64,000 bases of DNA from Copromyces sp. CBS 386.78 (GCA_030685235.1 MU839200.1:62001-126000), one strand, 5' to 3'; positions 12,246 through 26,200 are shown, numbered from the stretch's first letter. A program made the numbers and translations. The notes: generated from the letters alone by a model not told the origin.

Positions 12246-13640
12246 AAGGCCTAAGTATTTTGTACGGGTAATATTAAATTCGTATTTATTAATATTTAAT
12301 TAAAGGTTAGCGTTAATTATTTTTTTAAGGATTTCGTTTATATAGGCGGTATATTCCTCTACATTTTTAGAGTAAACGAAGATATTGTTTAAGTATATTA
12401 TTACGTAAATATTTAGAATATTGTATATTATATTATTAATATAATTCTAAAATATGCCCGGTATGTTTTAAAGGCCGAAAAGAAAAATTCATAATTTATA
12501 GAAATTAAAACGTATAATAAACGTAGTTAGTTATTTATAGCCTTTTTAAATACGGATTCGGTTAAAAGTGGTGATAATATTTAATTTAGTAAAGATTTTA
12601 GTACGGTAAATAGTATTAAAAATTTCTTTAATTAATAGAAATAGGTACCGTATTTTAAATATAATATTATTAATATTATAGTAATCGATATAAATACGAA
12701 TACCCCCGCTAGGTTTATTTATAAGGAGTAAGGGTAAGGTTACTTAGAATTAGGAAAGTTTAATAAAATTGTTTTTTAATTGACTATCGATCTATTTTTT
12801 AACGATAGTTATTTCTATAGGTAAAACCGGTCGGTAGCGGACGTTCGGCGGCTTTTCCCCTAGCGTAAGTTCGATTTTATAATTGTATATTCGATAGGGC
12901 GGAAATTTATTCGTTTTCTTAGTATAGAAAGTATTAATTCTTCTTTAATATTTATATAGGAATTTGAACTTAATTTCTTTATTAGTTTTCGGAAGTCGGT
13001 TAATTTTCTTATAAAATATTAATACGTCTTCCTTTATAATTTTTGTAATAATAACTTTGTATATAAGCGTATTTATATTTAAATCGCTTATAAGAATAGT
13101 AGTTCGGGCGATTTTAACGGCTATTAATTCTTTTTAATTTATATCCCCTAGGTACGCGTCGATAAATTTATAAAAGTATTTTAGGAGGCGGTCTTTATAT
13201 TATTTACCTTTATTATTTATAATATTCTAGGCTATTTCTTTAGTAAGGTTATTAAAAATATTAGTTTTGTAGAGGGCCGCTAATTGGTAAATCTCCGTAT
13301 AATTTATAAAGTAAGGTTATAAATTATATGTTTCGTATAGGAAATTAAAGGCGGTAATATTAATACTACGTATATTCTAAACGTTAATTCGTCCTTCGAT
13401 TATTCTAAATTACTTTATAATTAAATAAATAGTATTAGGAGAATTCTTTGCGCTTTTTACTTTTCTATAAAGCGGCGTAGGTATAAAAGGTTCTACTATT
13501 TATCCTAGCGCGTTATAATCTAGTAAGGCTATATTTCTAGTAAATCTTTTAATAGGAAATTTGAAATAGTATAAAAGGAGGTCGCGGCGGTACGGCTATA
13601 CCCCCTATTTTAAGCGGAGATTTTCGTTGGTTTTATAAAA
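12246..13640 (-). mobile_element. Gypsy element A, right part (RT to protease or gag), RIP-degraded
   Basis: This continues the minus-strand pol of the 476-4658 part. The reverse-transcriptase box reads YLNNIFVYS at about 12360-12390, followed by NEILKK and a KYLG stretch that runs into T1 at 12246. Protease and the end of gag should lie towards 13640, but I cannot resolve a clear active site. At 13641 the element stops at TIR element T2, and what follows T2 is a different Gypsy element, so the rest of A is missing. Confidence 0.65.
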
Positions 13641-14499
13641 GAGAAAGTCTATTCGCACGGTCACGAATGTCTATTTGAACGGTAATCTACTTTTTCCCTC
13701 ACACATATCCCTAACCCTGTCATTCCCTCCCCGCCAGCACCAGTCTCACTCGTACCGCGACCGCTAAGCTCCCAGATTACAGCCCATTACACATTCTGAC
13801 CCCTACACAGCACACGTACGCTGACAGCCGTAACAGTCGCTGACAGCCAATCGCTAACAGCCGTGACAGCCGTAACAGCCGTAACAATCGCTGGCAGCCG
13901 TGACAGCTGTAATAGCCGTGATAGTCGCTGACAGCCGTGACAATCGCTAACAGCCGTGACAGCCGTAACAGCCGTGATAGTCGCTAATAGCCGTGACAAT
14001 CGCTGACAGCCGTGACAATCGCTAACAGCTGTGAGAGTCGCTAACAGCCGTGACAATCGCTAACAGCCGTAACAGCCATAACAGCTGTGAGAGTCGCTAA
14101 CAGCCGTAACAATCGCTGACAGCTGTGACAATCGCTGACAGCCGTGACAGTCGCTAATAGCCGTGACAGCCGTGACAGCCGTGAGAGTCGCTAACAGCCG
14201 TGACAATCGCTAACAATTGTGACAATCGCTGACAGCCGTGACAATCACTAACAGCCGTAACAATCGCTGACAGCCAATCGCTAACAGGCGTGACAGTCAC
14301 TGACAGCCGTAACACATCTGGGCTGGGCACTGCAGTCTAATGTCACCCTTGAAAGAATAGTATTGCCTAGATTTCTGAGCGAAATTTTCGAAAAAATACA
14401 TGTGACATCTGTGGCCGCGCGAGGGTTAGGGATAGGTGTGAGGGAAAAAGTGGATCACCGTACGGATAGACATTCGTGACCGTACGGTTAGACTTTCTC
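13641..14499. mobile_element. T2: GAGAAR-family TIR element carrying a minisatellite
   Basis: The TIRs are about 75 bp. Each starts GAGAAA, then a 16-bp motif (left GTCTATTCGCACGGTC, right GTCTAACCGTACGGTC), then ACGAAT, then a second 16-bp motif beginning GTCTAT, and they stay similar through CTTTTTCCCTCACAC and CCCTAACCC. This is the same layout as T1 and T3. The inner part is GC-balanced and dominated by a minisatellite. No transposase is seen. The flanks (TTATAAAA on the left, ATAATTAT on the right) do not form a duplication, and two different Gypsy elements meet here, so one flank was probably lost by deletion or recombination. Confidence 0.75.
13806..14312. repeat. Minisatellite of 9- and 10-bp units inside T2
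   Basis: Two related units, CAGCCGTGA (or CAGCCGTAA) and CAATCGCTAA (or CAGTCGCTGA), alternate irregularly for about 500 bp. Most differences between copies are transitions. The units follow each other directly with no spacers. The array fills most of T2 and has no counterpart in T1 or T3. Confidence 0.85.
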
Positions 14500-17400
14500 A
14501 TAATTATATTCGATTATTAAATATTTAGTTAAAAAGTAGGTGATTAAATAAAGTTTATTATTATATAATTATAATAGTATATTTCTTATAAATTAATTAA
14601 AAACATTAATTTCAATTACCATCGGCTTTTCCTAATTATAAATCTTTAGAATTAATACAGTTATAAAAGTTGTTTTTAGGGTTTTAAAAGCGTTATTATA
14701 TTCTTTATCCTACTTCTAATCTATTGTTTTCTTTATTAATTTATATAATAGTTTATTTATATATGAAAAGTTAGCGATAAACCTCCTATAAAAGTTAATA
14801 AAATTTAAAAACGTTATAATTAGCACTTTATTATTAGTACTTCCTATTTAATAATTACTTTTACCTTTTTTAGATTTATTTCGATACCGTTAGGCGTAAT
14901 AATTAGGCCTAAGTATTTTATTCTTTAAATATAGAATTTATATTTATCAATATTAATTTATAGGCTTATATTAATTAAACGCTAAAATACTTCCTTAACG
15001 TACTTAATATATTTTTTATAAATTTTTGAAAAAATTAAAACGTTATCGAAATACGCCATTATATAAATATTTAAAATATTATATAAAATATTATTAATAA
15101 AGTTTTAAAAAGAGGCTAAGGCTTTTAATAAGCTGAATAAGTATATTAATAATTTATAAAAACTAAATTTCGTAATAAAGGTTATAAATTATTTATATCC
15201 TTTAATTATATATAATTTATTAAAAGCGGCAATAATATTTATTTTCGTAAATTATTTAATTTTATAAATAATATTTAAATTTTTTTTAATAAACGGTAAA
15301 GGGTATTTATTCTTTAGCGAAATTTCGTTAATATTTTAATAATCAACGTAAATTCTTACGCTACCGCCCGACTTTTTTATTAAAAATATTAAAGAGGCGA
15401 TATTAAAAATTAACAGCTTAATAAATCCCTTTATTAAATTATTATCTAATTACTATTTAATGATTTTTAATTTTTAGGGCGATATTAATTATACTTTAGA
15501 GTAGGGTAAGGATTTTACCCCGGGTTTTAATTCGATTTTATAATTATAAAATCGGTATTCGGGTATTACATTAGTATCCTTCATGTTAATTACGTAGGAT
15601 AAGTCCTTATATTTATTTAAGAAATATATTTTTATTTTTTAAGGGTATATTTCGGCTTTAATAATTTATTTATAAATTTTTGAACGTCCTTTTCTATAAT
15701 ATTATAAATTTTATTAATTTCAATTAGGGGCGTCGGCTTTTATTCTTCAAGGGTTTTATTTTCGGGAATTTTAAACTCTTTTTTCTTTAGGCCTAATTTG
15801 TAAATCCAATTAATAAATTCCCTAATTAATTTATTTAATTAGAAAGAAATTGCTAATACATTCTCTCTTACCGCTTTTACCTTATAAATATTAATAAATT
15901 TATAAACTTCTATATTTTTAAAATAGGGTTTATACGGCTTTCTTCTACCCTATAGGATATTTTTCTAAGCTTTTTTAAATAAGGCTAATATTAAAATAAT
16001 TGCCTTCCTTTCTTTTTAAACTTTTTAAAACTCTATTTATATAAGTAAATTAACCCTAATACCCTTTATTTATATATTAAATATAAAAGTCTTAGTATTA
16101 ATTAATTTAATATTAAATAAATTTAATACTACTATATTAATTATTAGTTTAAAAGGTTGAAAAATTATACATTTAATTCGGTTAAGTCGTTATATTATTT
16201 AAATCCTCCGTCTACTAATAATCCATACCTTTATTTTAATTTTTTCTAACGTTAATTTCCTAATAGGGCCGAAAGGTTTTTTAAATTTCTCCGCGTATAT
16301 TAGAGAAATAGGGGGTTTTATTATTATAATTTAATTACCCTTAGGGGCTTCCGTTATATTAACTACCTAAATTGGGAAATATTCGTTTTCGTTAAAGTTA
16401 AAATTACTATTAAATCCGTTCTTGGCTTCGTTAAGGACGGAAATATCGGATCCGCTCCTAATTTTATTACGGACGGGGATATCGGATCCGCTTTTAATTC
16501 CGCTAAAAATAGAGATATTTCTATTATCCTCTTCCTTAAAAGTAGTATTTAGGACTATTATTACTTCTAATAGTAAAAGTATATATATATTTATATAAGC
16601 TATATTCTAAGTAATTTTATTAATTATTTAATTAATATCCGGATTATAGAGTTATAATTATAATTAGCCTAGAATTATTAAATAATTTACTATTAAATTA
16701 GCTACGAAAAACCTAATAACTTTTTTATAATCGCTAATTTATATTATTATTTCGATATATTAATTTATTTATTCTTTAAAGTCGCCGTTAACTAAATATA
16801 ACGGTCGGGGCTTCTTTAAAGGTTTAAATTCTAAATAGGCTTTCTCTATAAAAGATCGGTCGATAAAAGCTTTATTTAAATATTTAAAATCGATTAATAA
16901 TATATATTCTATTTTATTATTACATTAGGGATATTAAAAATACGTAGATAATAAGATTGTATTTTATCTATAGAATTCTAAATTATTTAATTTAAACAGC
17001 TTTATCTTCTAATAACCGATAGTATAAATATTTAACTTTATATTTACCTTTATCTTTATTTTTCTTTATATCCCTATTAAATACCCTTAAACGCGATTTA
17101 GCCTTGGGGTTCTCTATTTCCCTATTGGGTTAGAGAGGCCAGAACTGGAACCGGGGCTATTAGGGCGGCCGGGGCGGCCGGGTTAGCTATATCCGCTATA
17201 ATATAATTAGTAATTAAAATACCCGTACCAGCGTATTTGCGTATTATAATACCTAGATTAGTACAATTAACTTATTTACTTTTATTACCGTAATTAGTCT
17301 AACTCTTATATTTATAAACTAAATATTTACCCTTATTATAATTTATATAGAAACTTCTATTATAGCGCTCCTATAGAATATTTTTATAAATTTTTATAAG

Positions 17401-18051
17401 TTTAGTACGGTTTAAATTTATAACGTCGTGATTTTTATTATTACTACTAGTATTAGAATTGTTATTACCCTTATTACCGTTTTAAATATTTTAAATAATA
17501 TCGTTATATAAGGAAATTCTAATATAAATTTTAAAAATACTTTTAAATAATTCGTACCATCCTTTAAAATTATTACAAATAAATTAAATATAATAATATA
17601 AAACCGAATCCGCTAAAGACTTAGAGACCTTCTAATAAAGAAAACAGACTTTAGTAATTATATTATAACTATAACAATTAATTAAAATAATAAATTAAAC
17701 TTTAAAATCTTTATAATTAAATTATTTATTAGTTTATTTGAATTATAATAGCGAATTTTCGGTAATTTATACAATATTACCCTATATATAGCGATTATTT
17801 AAATATACTAAGAATTCCTCGCTTATTTACTACTTCTAAAAAATAAAGTATTAAGGGTTATTAAAAATTTTCTTTTAATATTTTATAATATTGATTTTTA
17901 CTTCGCTTTTTAAGTAAGATATAATATAAAATAATTTTACTATTTTATTAGGGAATTTATAATTATTAATAATTTAACGATTACAAATTTTTAAATTCTA
18001 AATATTATAAACGTTATATTATTTAATTATATTTATTTCTTTACTTTTAAA

Positions 18052-18351
18052 TTACTTTAAATCCTTATAAAGTACTTTATAATAATAGTACAATATAAAG
18101 GCCGGGGTTATAGCGGGGGGGTAAAGATTATTAAGATTATTAAAGCCATTAGGACTATTAGGATTGCCGGGACCGTTAGGGCTACTATCGCTAAAATTAT
18201 TTAAATTACCAAGATAATTAAATCCTCCACCTCTAAAATTGCCGCCCGCTTTATTATAATTAAAGCCGTTTCTTTTACTTAATTTTCTAAAATTATTATT
18301 ACTAGGACTACTATTTATATTATCAAAATTAAAGCCAGTTCCTTTACCCAA
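18052..18351 (-). pseudogene. Gly/Asn/Ser-rich gag fragment of element B
   Basis: This open stretch of 99 codons is rich in Gly, Asn, Ser and Pro (GGNFRGGGFNYLGNLNN). It sits where the spacer between capsid and zinc knuckle is expected in element B. I recognise no domain. It is more likely a surviving stretch of gag than an independent gene. Confidence 0.4.
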
Positions 18352-18837
18352 TCTTCTAAAGCTATTAATATTATTCTTTATAATAATTTTATTTTCTTTT
18401 ATTAGACGGAGGCGAATTTAAAGGTTTTTAATCTCTTTTTATATTTAAGTAAATTCTTCGCTAGCGATCTTATTTACGATACGTAAAATATTAAAATCTT
18501 CTAATACTTTCTTTAATTCCATTCTATATAATTCGGTATTATTATTAACTATTTTATTAAATTTAAAGAGGCTTTAATAATCTTCTTTATTATTTTGGAT
18601 AGTATTATTAAACTTCTTTTAAAAATTGGTCTTTTCTTAAGTAAATTTTAATACTTTTTAGTAGAGAAATGTATTTTCGGCAATAATTTAATTATATTAT
18701 AATTATAAGGATTAGATTTATTATACGAATTACTTTTTAATTTCGTTAAATTAATTAATTAAATTCTTTAATTATTCTTCTACCGTTTTTTATTATTTCT
18801 CCTTTCCTTATATTTTATTAATAAAAGAATTAGCGTT

Positions 18838-18845
18838 ATTTTTAA
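18838..18845. repeat. 8-bp target-site duplication of T3 (left)
   Basis: ATTTTTAA abuts the left end of T3 and is repeated exactly at 27339-27346. Confidence 0.8.
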
Positions 18846-18859
18846 GAGAAGGTCTTTTC

Positions 18860-19125
18860 TGTCATAGCATAGCTAGACTGGTTACTGGAGGACTGGCTAT
18901 AGGGTCAATTGCACGACCGTGACACATCGGATGGAAGGTCTACGGCCTTATCTTATCTAGAGCTTCCGGATAGGGAAGGCGGCAACGAGTGGCAGATCTG
19001 ACTTATATATTTAGATCCGCGATACTTTCGTTATTTACTTTCCCTTTCCTCTTTACACTTAATATCACTTTAAATTGTGCCTCCTAATCTTGTAGTCGTA
19101 TCTCTTATAGGATCACGCTTTCACA
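18860..19125 (+). repeat. 5' LTR of C
   Basis: It is 266 bp, starts TGTCATAGCATAGCTAG and ends GCTTTCACA. It matches 26669-26934 closely, with transition differences. The 3' half holds the conserved TTTCCCTTTCCTCTTTACAC stretch also seen in the LTR of D. Confidence 0.9.
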
Positions 19126-19180
19126 TAATATTAAGTGTCATCCTTACCGAGGACGGTATTACAATATCCCACCTTCATTA

Positions 19181-21860
19181 GTGCGCTTTGAGGCGACTAA
19201 TTTCGTTTATAATTGCTCATTCGGAGGATCACCAAGTCTTACGATAGACGTGCGCCATTGCGACGTAGTGAGCACCTTAAACCCCCCGCTCCCGCCCCAG
19301 ACTAAATTAATTATACGATATCTAACGCCGGAGATAAGAAAAAGCTATACCGACACAATTCTAGTTCGAACTCTAGTAGCTTTATCTCGAATCTTAGCCC
19401 TAAAGAGGAAGCGAATCTTTTCGACTAAACGGGCAACGACGGAGGATTTAGACTTATCGTTAAACTATATAACCCGCTAACGTGGCTAGGAGGCTAACAA
19501 ATAGACTAGTCCAGCCTAGATCCCCTCAATATAGATCTATCTCGACCAGATATAACCTCGACCCTGGGAGAGGTCGAATATAACCTATGGGGAGAGGGAA
19601 AACCACCGCTATTAACACCTACCAAATAAATAGGTTACCGGTTCCCTTCTATTAAAGACGCAGACGACTCTTTCCGCTTTACTACTAGGAGCGTTAAGAA
19701 GAAGGAGGAACCTAAAGCTATAGATCCCCAAGCGGTACTACGCAACGCTCGAAAACAATTGAAGGGAAAAGGAACCGAACTCCCCAGCCTAGCACTTAAG
19801 AAGCTCTCCCCGACACCTTCAAACCCTTCTTTCAAGAAATCGCCAAGTACAACTCCGCCCCGCAAGAGCCCGCCGAAGAACCGCCTTACCGACCCAAACC
19901 CGGATCGCTCTTATTATATCCTAAACACCCAGATGCAGATTGCGTTGAAGGATATAAAGGAGTACAAGATCCCGACTAGAACAGAGGCCGAGATAACGAT
20001 AGTAGACGAAGCCGATAAAGCAGGTACTTATAATGCTCCTATAACGGTCTCGGACTACAGGAGCGAATACCTACAAAAACTACATCGCCACGCGAAATTC
20101 CCACGCTGGAACCTCACACGCGAGATCCTAGCCAACAAGGTAACGGCTCGCGCCGACGCGATCTACGAAGACTAGGTTAACGGCTATAGAGAAATCGTAC
20201 TATTCAAACCAGTATCACGAGCTGCTAAGTCCAGCAAAAGGCTCGGCAAATATAGGGTAGATATAATCGACAAGTTTATAGACAAGTTAGCATTCCATCA
20301 GGCATATAAAGCTGACCCTGAAGCTATTTAGCAAGAGTTCCGCAGCCGCATTATCCTCGATAAAGCATCCAACGATATCATCCGAGATTTCCCTACATTC
20401 ATAGCCAAGGCTAGTAGCGACGTCGTACATCTCGACACTTAGGTACTCTACTTCGCCAACCAGGCGCATCAACTATACTAGGACAATAACCGACTGGTCT
20501 GCGAGATCCTAAAGCTCAATACCAAGCTCCGAACGGGCTCTAAAGACGAGATCCCCGCCGATTTCGAACAATAATTTCGTACCCTCGAGAGATAAAATAG
20601 ACTCCTCACCCAAATAGTAGCCTCCTTTACGGCCATACCCCCGCCACTAACAAACCTCTCCGCTACTCTCGACGAACGGAAGGAGGAGCCATCCAAACGC
20701 GGAATTACCTTTACGAGCAATACCAAACGGGACGCGGATAGCAACCACGGTACCGCTAATAACGGTGAAGGCTCCCGACGGAAACAAGCGTACGCGCATA
20801 CCCAGACCGGCAATAACCCGCCCGACGGGGATAACTCATTAGATAGCGAATTGGATAACGGAAAGGGCAATAAAGAGCCTCGACCAATACCACCTTTAGC
20901 CCGGGATACTAGAGGGTTTTCCCCAATCGGTCCGATAGCCGTGGTACCTAGGACTAAGAGGACAATAAAGGTAGCTAATCCTTATATTTTTAGTAACGAT
21001 CCTAACGACAAAGTGTCGTTCGACGTATAGATACTCTAAATGAAATATAAGTTGAGAGCCAACGCCGATTACTTCAATAGCGAACAAGATCGTATTGGCG
21101 AGGTATATTCCAGACTGGGAGGGCAAGTCTCCAAAAGGATCCTACCATACTTCAACGGAAAGCACCTAGAAACCATTGAGACAGTAAATAAGCTATTGGA
21201 ACACCTATGGAACGACTATTATAACCATACTACTAAGGAAACGGCTATTAGGTAGTATAAGAAGTTGAAAATGAAGCCTTCTAAAAGGTTCTAAGACTTC
21301 AAGACTACATTTGTCCACCTAGCCGGAAGATATATAGTGCCCAGATCCTTCTGGAAGCGAGATATAAGACGCAAGGTGATCCAAGAGTTAGCGGTCCCAG
21401 CCGAGACTACCTATTTGAAGGAGTATAAGACCTTCGAAGACTACTATATTCTACTTCAATCGCTAGACCCTAGCGTTAAGAGATCTAGCGAAGACTAGAG
21501 ATAAAAGACTAGAAAAGTTTACGTACCGAGTGGTAGTACACCGTCTAAGCCCCGCAACCCTATCGCTACCCCCAAATACCACCGACCGACCTTCGACGAA
21601 ATAAAGAAATTGAGGGCCGAAAATAGATGCTTTAACTATTGTAAAGTAGGCTATTAATCCCCCGAATACCCTAAAAAGGCGAAGATTTCGACTCTGGAAG
21701 CCGAGTTGAACGCTATCGCGGATGAAACTTGGGGATTAATGGAATAGAAGTTAGCTAGCGCCTCGCCAGAGCCGGAGACCCTGGGATCGGGTTCGGAAGC
21801 TGGAGAGGAACTCTCGGAGGGATCGAAATCGAGCTCCGATTCGGAAAACTAGATTCCCCA
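19181..21860 (+). pseudogene. gag remnant of element C
   Basis: Open stretches at 19181-19480, 19759-20175 and 21040-21255 are separated by TAG or TAA codons in a polyprotein-like order. The 21040-21520 part reads like a Gypsy capsid: VNKLLEHLWNDYYN, then KPSKRF.DFKTTFVHLAGR, then SFWKRDIRRKV and FEDYYILLQSLDPS. A degenerate nucleocapsid knuckle follows at about 21627-21675 (CFNYCKVGY.SPEYPKK). The interruptions look RIP-made. Element D carries the same capsid with far more changes. Confidence 0.65.
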
Positions 21861-21984
21861 GGAAAGGTCTCCACCCTGGGGGAGATATCTGCCTAAGTTA
21901 GTAACGTTGTCAAATAGGAATTAAGGCGCAATAGAAGCAGTAATATATACCCAGATTTCAACCTCAAGGATTGTCTGGGAGGAG

Positions 21985-22440
21985 GAAAGCAATTTTTAAT
22001 CAATTGTACTATAGTAAATAATAGATTATCTGTTTTAATACGACGTGCACTGGTAGATATAGGAGCAGGAGTTTCGTTACTGGTGAATTAAAGTTTCGCT
22101 AGCAAATTATTGAAACGACTACAGCTTGAAGAATGTACCGATTTCGAGCCGGGACTTATTATACCATATAAAAAGGCCAAACTAGACGAGATTACGAGGG
22201 CCTTAAAGGGGCACCTGAAGATCAACGGAGTAATATTCTTCAACCAATAGATTCTAGTATTACTAGAGTTAACGAAAGATATGATTATCGGGAAAATGTA
22301 GCTGGCTAAGCACGACGTGCTGCCTAACTATAAGAGGAATATACTAGTATTCAGCCAAGATGTTATCCTATTACCGAGTATTAAGGATATCGATGTAACC
22401 AAAATGGGCCCGCCGATTTCAGACCCCTTATTCTAAGAAG
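21985..22440 (+). pseudogene. Aspartic protease remnant of element C
   Basis: The readable stretch NNRLSVLIRRALVDIGAGVSLLVN carries the protease active-site region. In intact elements this reads ALVDTGAG, so Thr has become Ile by one C-to-T change. Further on, LLELTKDMIIGKM resembles the (D)xILGxxWL flap region. Only a few stops occur (position 22090 and around 22250-22440). Confidence 0.65.
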
Positions 22441-22532
22441 ACGTACGAAGGAGAGAAGAGCTTATAGACTTGGAAGACCGAAGGAGGGAGGCAGGTCGAC
22501 GAGCCTAAGAAAGGAAGACTCACTATCAGATT

Positions 22533-23234
22533 ATGGCGAGACTGCAAGAGTTGGAACACTTCGCGAGAGAAACGTTGGAAACAAAGAGAGAAAAGCAAGA
22601 GGAGAGGGACACTAAGATTGCAGCCCTCGACTGGAGACCCCTGGAATTGAAGCAGACAATTATAGGTCGGTCACTATTAGCGTGCCCGCTCACCAGGGAT
22701 ATCACTAGGATGGAAAGGGAGTTGGGTCTCGAAAAGGAGGACCCCCCAATAGCACTAAAGAAGATACTATTAGCAAGCGTAGCCGAGCTATATCCCTATA
22801 GGGATGAACAAGGGCCCTACTAGTTGAAGAAGGAATGGGGATGGGTTAAGAGTAGACCAGTCGACCTAGCTATAATAGACGGCAACGCCTTCGACTTCTA
22901 CCTAAAACGCAAAGTAAAGCCGGAGGTAACAAGTCTTTATAAAATCGAAAGCTTAATCGACGTAAAAACAAGGGCAGCCTTGGAGGAGGACGACGAGGAA
23001 CTATAACGACTGGTGCTGGAAAAGGTACCGACAGACTATTACAATCCGGCAGAGTTGTTAGAGGTATTTAGTAAGGTGCAATCGGATATATTGCCGGATT
23101 TTCGTCCCGGGGTCGATTACGAGATTAAAATATTAGACGGCCATCGCCCAGAAGAACTCAAAGTTAACCCGCTGTACCGAATAACTCTGGAAGAGCTGGA
23201 AGAATATAGACGATATATTACAGAAAACCTTTAA
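22533..23234 (+). pseudogene. Linker and N-terminal RT region of element C pol
   Basis: Three consecutive open stretches (22533-22823, 22824-23006 and 23013-23234) follow one another in the pol polyprotein, separated by single stops. The last contains DFRPGVDYEIKILDGHRPE and YRITLEELEEYRRYITENL, the region just before the RT domain of Gypsy elements. The first is charged and probably coiled-coil (ERELGLEKEDPP). None has its own start signal. Confidence 0.6.
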
Positions 23235-26200
23235 AAAGGGTTTATCGAAGCTAGCTCCGCCCCGTGGGCGGCACCCGTGCTATTCGTATAAAAGCCAAAC
23301 GGAGGGGGATTAAGATTTTGTGTAGATTACCGCAAATTCAACGCCATTTTACAAAAAGACCGATACCCCCTACCCCTTATTAAAGAGACATTAGCTCGGA
23401 TTAGCAAGGCGAAGATCTTTACGAAAATAGATATCCGACAAGCCTTTCACAAAATACGAATAACAGCTGGTTAGGAGGATCTGACGACCTTCCGGACTAG
23501 CTTTAGGGCCTATAGATACAAAGTCTTACCCTTCGGGTTGTATAGAGGACTATCTTCTTTCTAACGCTTCATTAACAGCGAGTTGATAGGTTATTAGGAT
23601 TTCTACAGCGTATATATCGATAATATCCTAATCTTTTCCGACAACCTAAAAGACTATAGGGTATACGTAAGAAAGGTATTGGAAAGGCTGAGAAAGGCGG
23701 GATTACAAGCTGATATTAAGAAGTGTAAATTTCACGTTACAAAAACCAAGTTCCTAAGCTTCATCATCGGTATCGATAGTATCTCTATTAACTTAGAAAA
23801 AATCGCCGTAGTTAAGGACTAGCAATAACCAACAACCCTAAAGAGCGTATAGGCTTTCTTAGGCTTCTACAACTTCTACCGGAAATTCGTAAGGGAATAT
23901 AGCCGGATAGCGAGACCTTTGATAAACTTAATTAAGAAGGATAAAGCTTTCGAATGGATAGAGGAGTGCTAAGCAGCCTTCGAGAGACTCAAACAAAAAT
24001 TTATCCAGGCACCAATATTAAGCCATTTCGTCTACGGGAGAGAGACGAAGCTCGAAACGGATATATCTAATAGAGTGTGTACTGGAGTGCTCTCGCAGAA
24101 GGATAGAAATGAATAGCACCCAGTAGCGTTCTATTCCGAGATAATGGCGCCCGCAGAACTAAACTACCCTATCTACGATAAAGAACTGCTAGCCGTCATC
24201 AAAGTAGTAAAGCTCTGGAGACTAGAATTAAAAGGGGGACCATTCGTAGCCATAATAAACTACCAAGCTCTAGAATATTTCAGCATAAAGAAGCTGCTAA
24301 ACAGCAAATAAGCGGCCTGGTCAGAAGTGCTATCAGAATTCGAATTCAAAATAATATATAGACCGGGCAAGGACAATACCGTAGCCGACGCCCTCTCGAG
24401 AAAGTCAGAGGAGTTCAAGACGATATTATAAAAAAGAGATAACTAGAGAACCTTACGTCTCCTAAAGCCGTGCGAAGGGTTCTTCGTATACGCAGGGGAT
24501 AAGCAAGATATTCCGCAGACAGAGCTGAACGCTATATTGGGAGTAACCTCTAACGCTCCGGAGTCTCCAGAGGAGGATCCGGGCATCGAACCACAGGAAG
24601 CGGAACCGCAGGAGTTATCAGTAGCCCCTCAATTGCTGATCGAACGAGTCCTCCAAGCAAACCGAACCGAAGAATCCATTTTGGTTTATAGAAAAAAGGC
24701 TACTCAGGGCACTAATAAGCACCTAACCCGAGAAGGAGACTTAACACTATATAACGGCCGGTTAATAGTGCCCGATACTAAAGAGGGCAGACTAAGAACC
24801 CAAGTAATTAGAAGCTATCACGACACACTACTAACAGGCCACCAGGGTCGAAATAAGACGAAAAAGATGATAAGTACCTAGTATTGGTGGCCTGGCCTAA
24901 CGTCAAATGTAGATAGATATATTAACAATTGCTAGACTTGCCAATTATCGAAGGTACCTAGGGACAAGACCCCAGGCAAATTACACCCATTGGAACTACG
25001 GAACGACCATAAACCATAGCAAACGTTGGTAATAGATTTCAAATCTATGCCCAAAGATAAAAAAGGTTACAATAACGTACTGGTAATAATCGACCGACTA
25101 ATAAAGATATCTTAGTATTATCCCTACAAGGATACCGTAACCGGAAAACAAGCAGCCCTGCTATATTACAAAGGCCCATATCGCATCTTTGGCTTACCGC
25201 AGGAAATAGTAAGCGACAGAGGCCCCCAGTTCGTGTCAGATTTCACATAGACATTAGCCAAGCTACTAGGAATCCGATAGAAACTAAGCAGCTCGGGTCA
25301 CTCACAGACAGCAGGATAAGCGGAGATCATAAATTAATACATCGACCAAGGCTTCGCCCGTACATCTCGCACAACCAAAATAACTAGTCAAATTTAATGC
25401 CAGCACTTGACGGAATACAAGGAACTCTACCGCATAAGAGTCTGGAAGGATTGTCGCCATATGAGGCAGCATTTGGAACGCCAAAAAACCTGCCAACGAT
25501 AGACTGGACACAGGGACTACCGCAGGAAGGCGACACAGCAAAGGAGAAGTTATCTAAGGAAGAAGCGAGAGCCATAGCAAAAAGGATAGAAAAGGCGCAT
25601 ATCCTAGCCAGAGAGGTAGTAACAAAGGCACAGGAGCGACAGGCCGGATAGGCTAACCATCATCGAAGAGACCCGGACTTCGGAGTCGGGGATCGAATGT
25701 TCATTATCAAAAAGATCTAGTCAATAGATAGGCCTAGTAATAAGTTGGACTACCCCTTAACCAGAATACCATACAAAATCACTAGAATGGCGGGTCATTC
25801 ATTTATCCTGGAGGTGCCTCCTTCTTAGCGAGGGTCGAAGGTGTTCCACGCTGACCGACTACGGAAAGATGCGGCAAACCCCCTCCCGGGACAGGCAAAT
25901 GAAAACCCAGAGGGAGAATCGATAAATAACGAGGAGGAGTGGGAGATCGAGGAGATCGTAATATATCAGTTGGTCAATAGACAGCTAAAATATCAAGTCA
26001 ATTAGAAGGGATAGGACCCGGACCCGGAATGGTATTTAGCGGAGGGATTCAAGAATGCACCACTCAAGCTAAAGGAGTATTACGAAAGGAATCTAGAGAA
26101 ACCCGGGCCCCCAAAACGACTATCGACATAGATTAGAGCTCAGCAAAACGGCTCGATATCTAAAAATCACAAAGATGATAACGCACCGGCGGAGGACTCG

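Larger units (their letters stand above)
14500..18845 (-). mobile_element. Gypsy element B, main part (RNase H to gag), RIP-degraded
   Basis: This is a second minus-strand Ty3/Gypsy element, distinct from A. From high to low coordinate it has gag (about 17000-18845), protease (about 16200-16700), RT (about 14830-15560) and RNase H (14500-14720). The RT box reads MAYFDNVLIFS near 15040-15070 (canonical AYLDD-LIFS), followed by a KYLGLIITPNGIEINLKKV stretch. RNase H reads KPMVIEIN and ends at EYNY exactly at the edge of T2, so integrase is missing. The gag side is interrupted at 18845 by T3 and continues at 27347. Confidence 0.7.

Noticed and set aside
13787..14056. A 89-codon minus-strand ORF with a repeated Ser-Arg-Leu-Leu pattern
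   Set aside because: It is only the translation of the 9/10-bp minisatellite; no start context or non-repeat sequence supports a gene.
13806..14312. Possible CRISPR-like array
   Set aside because: Units are 9-10 bp, contiguous, with no unique spacers, in a eukaryotic context; it is a minisatellite.
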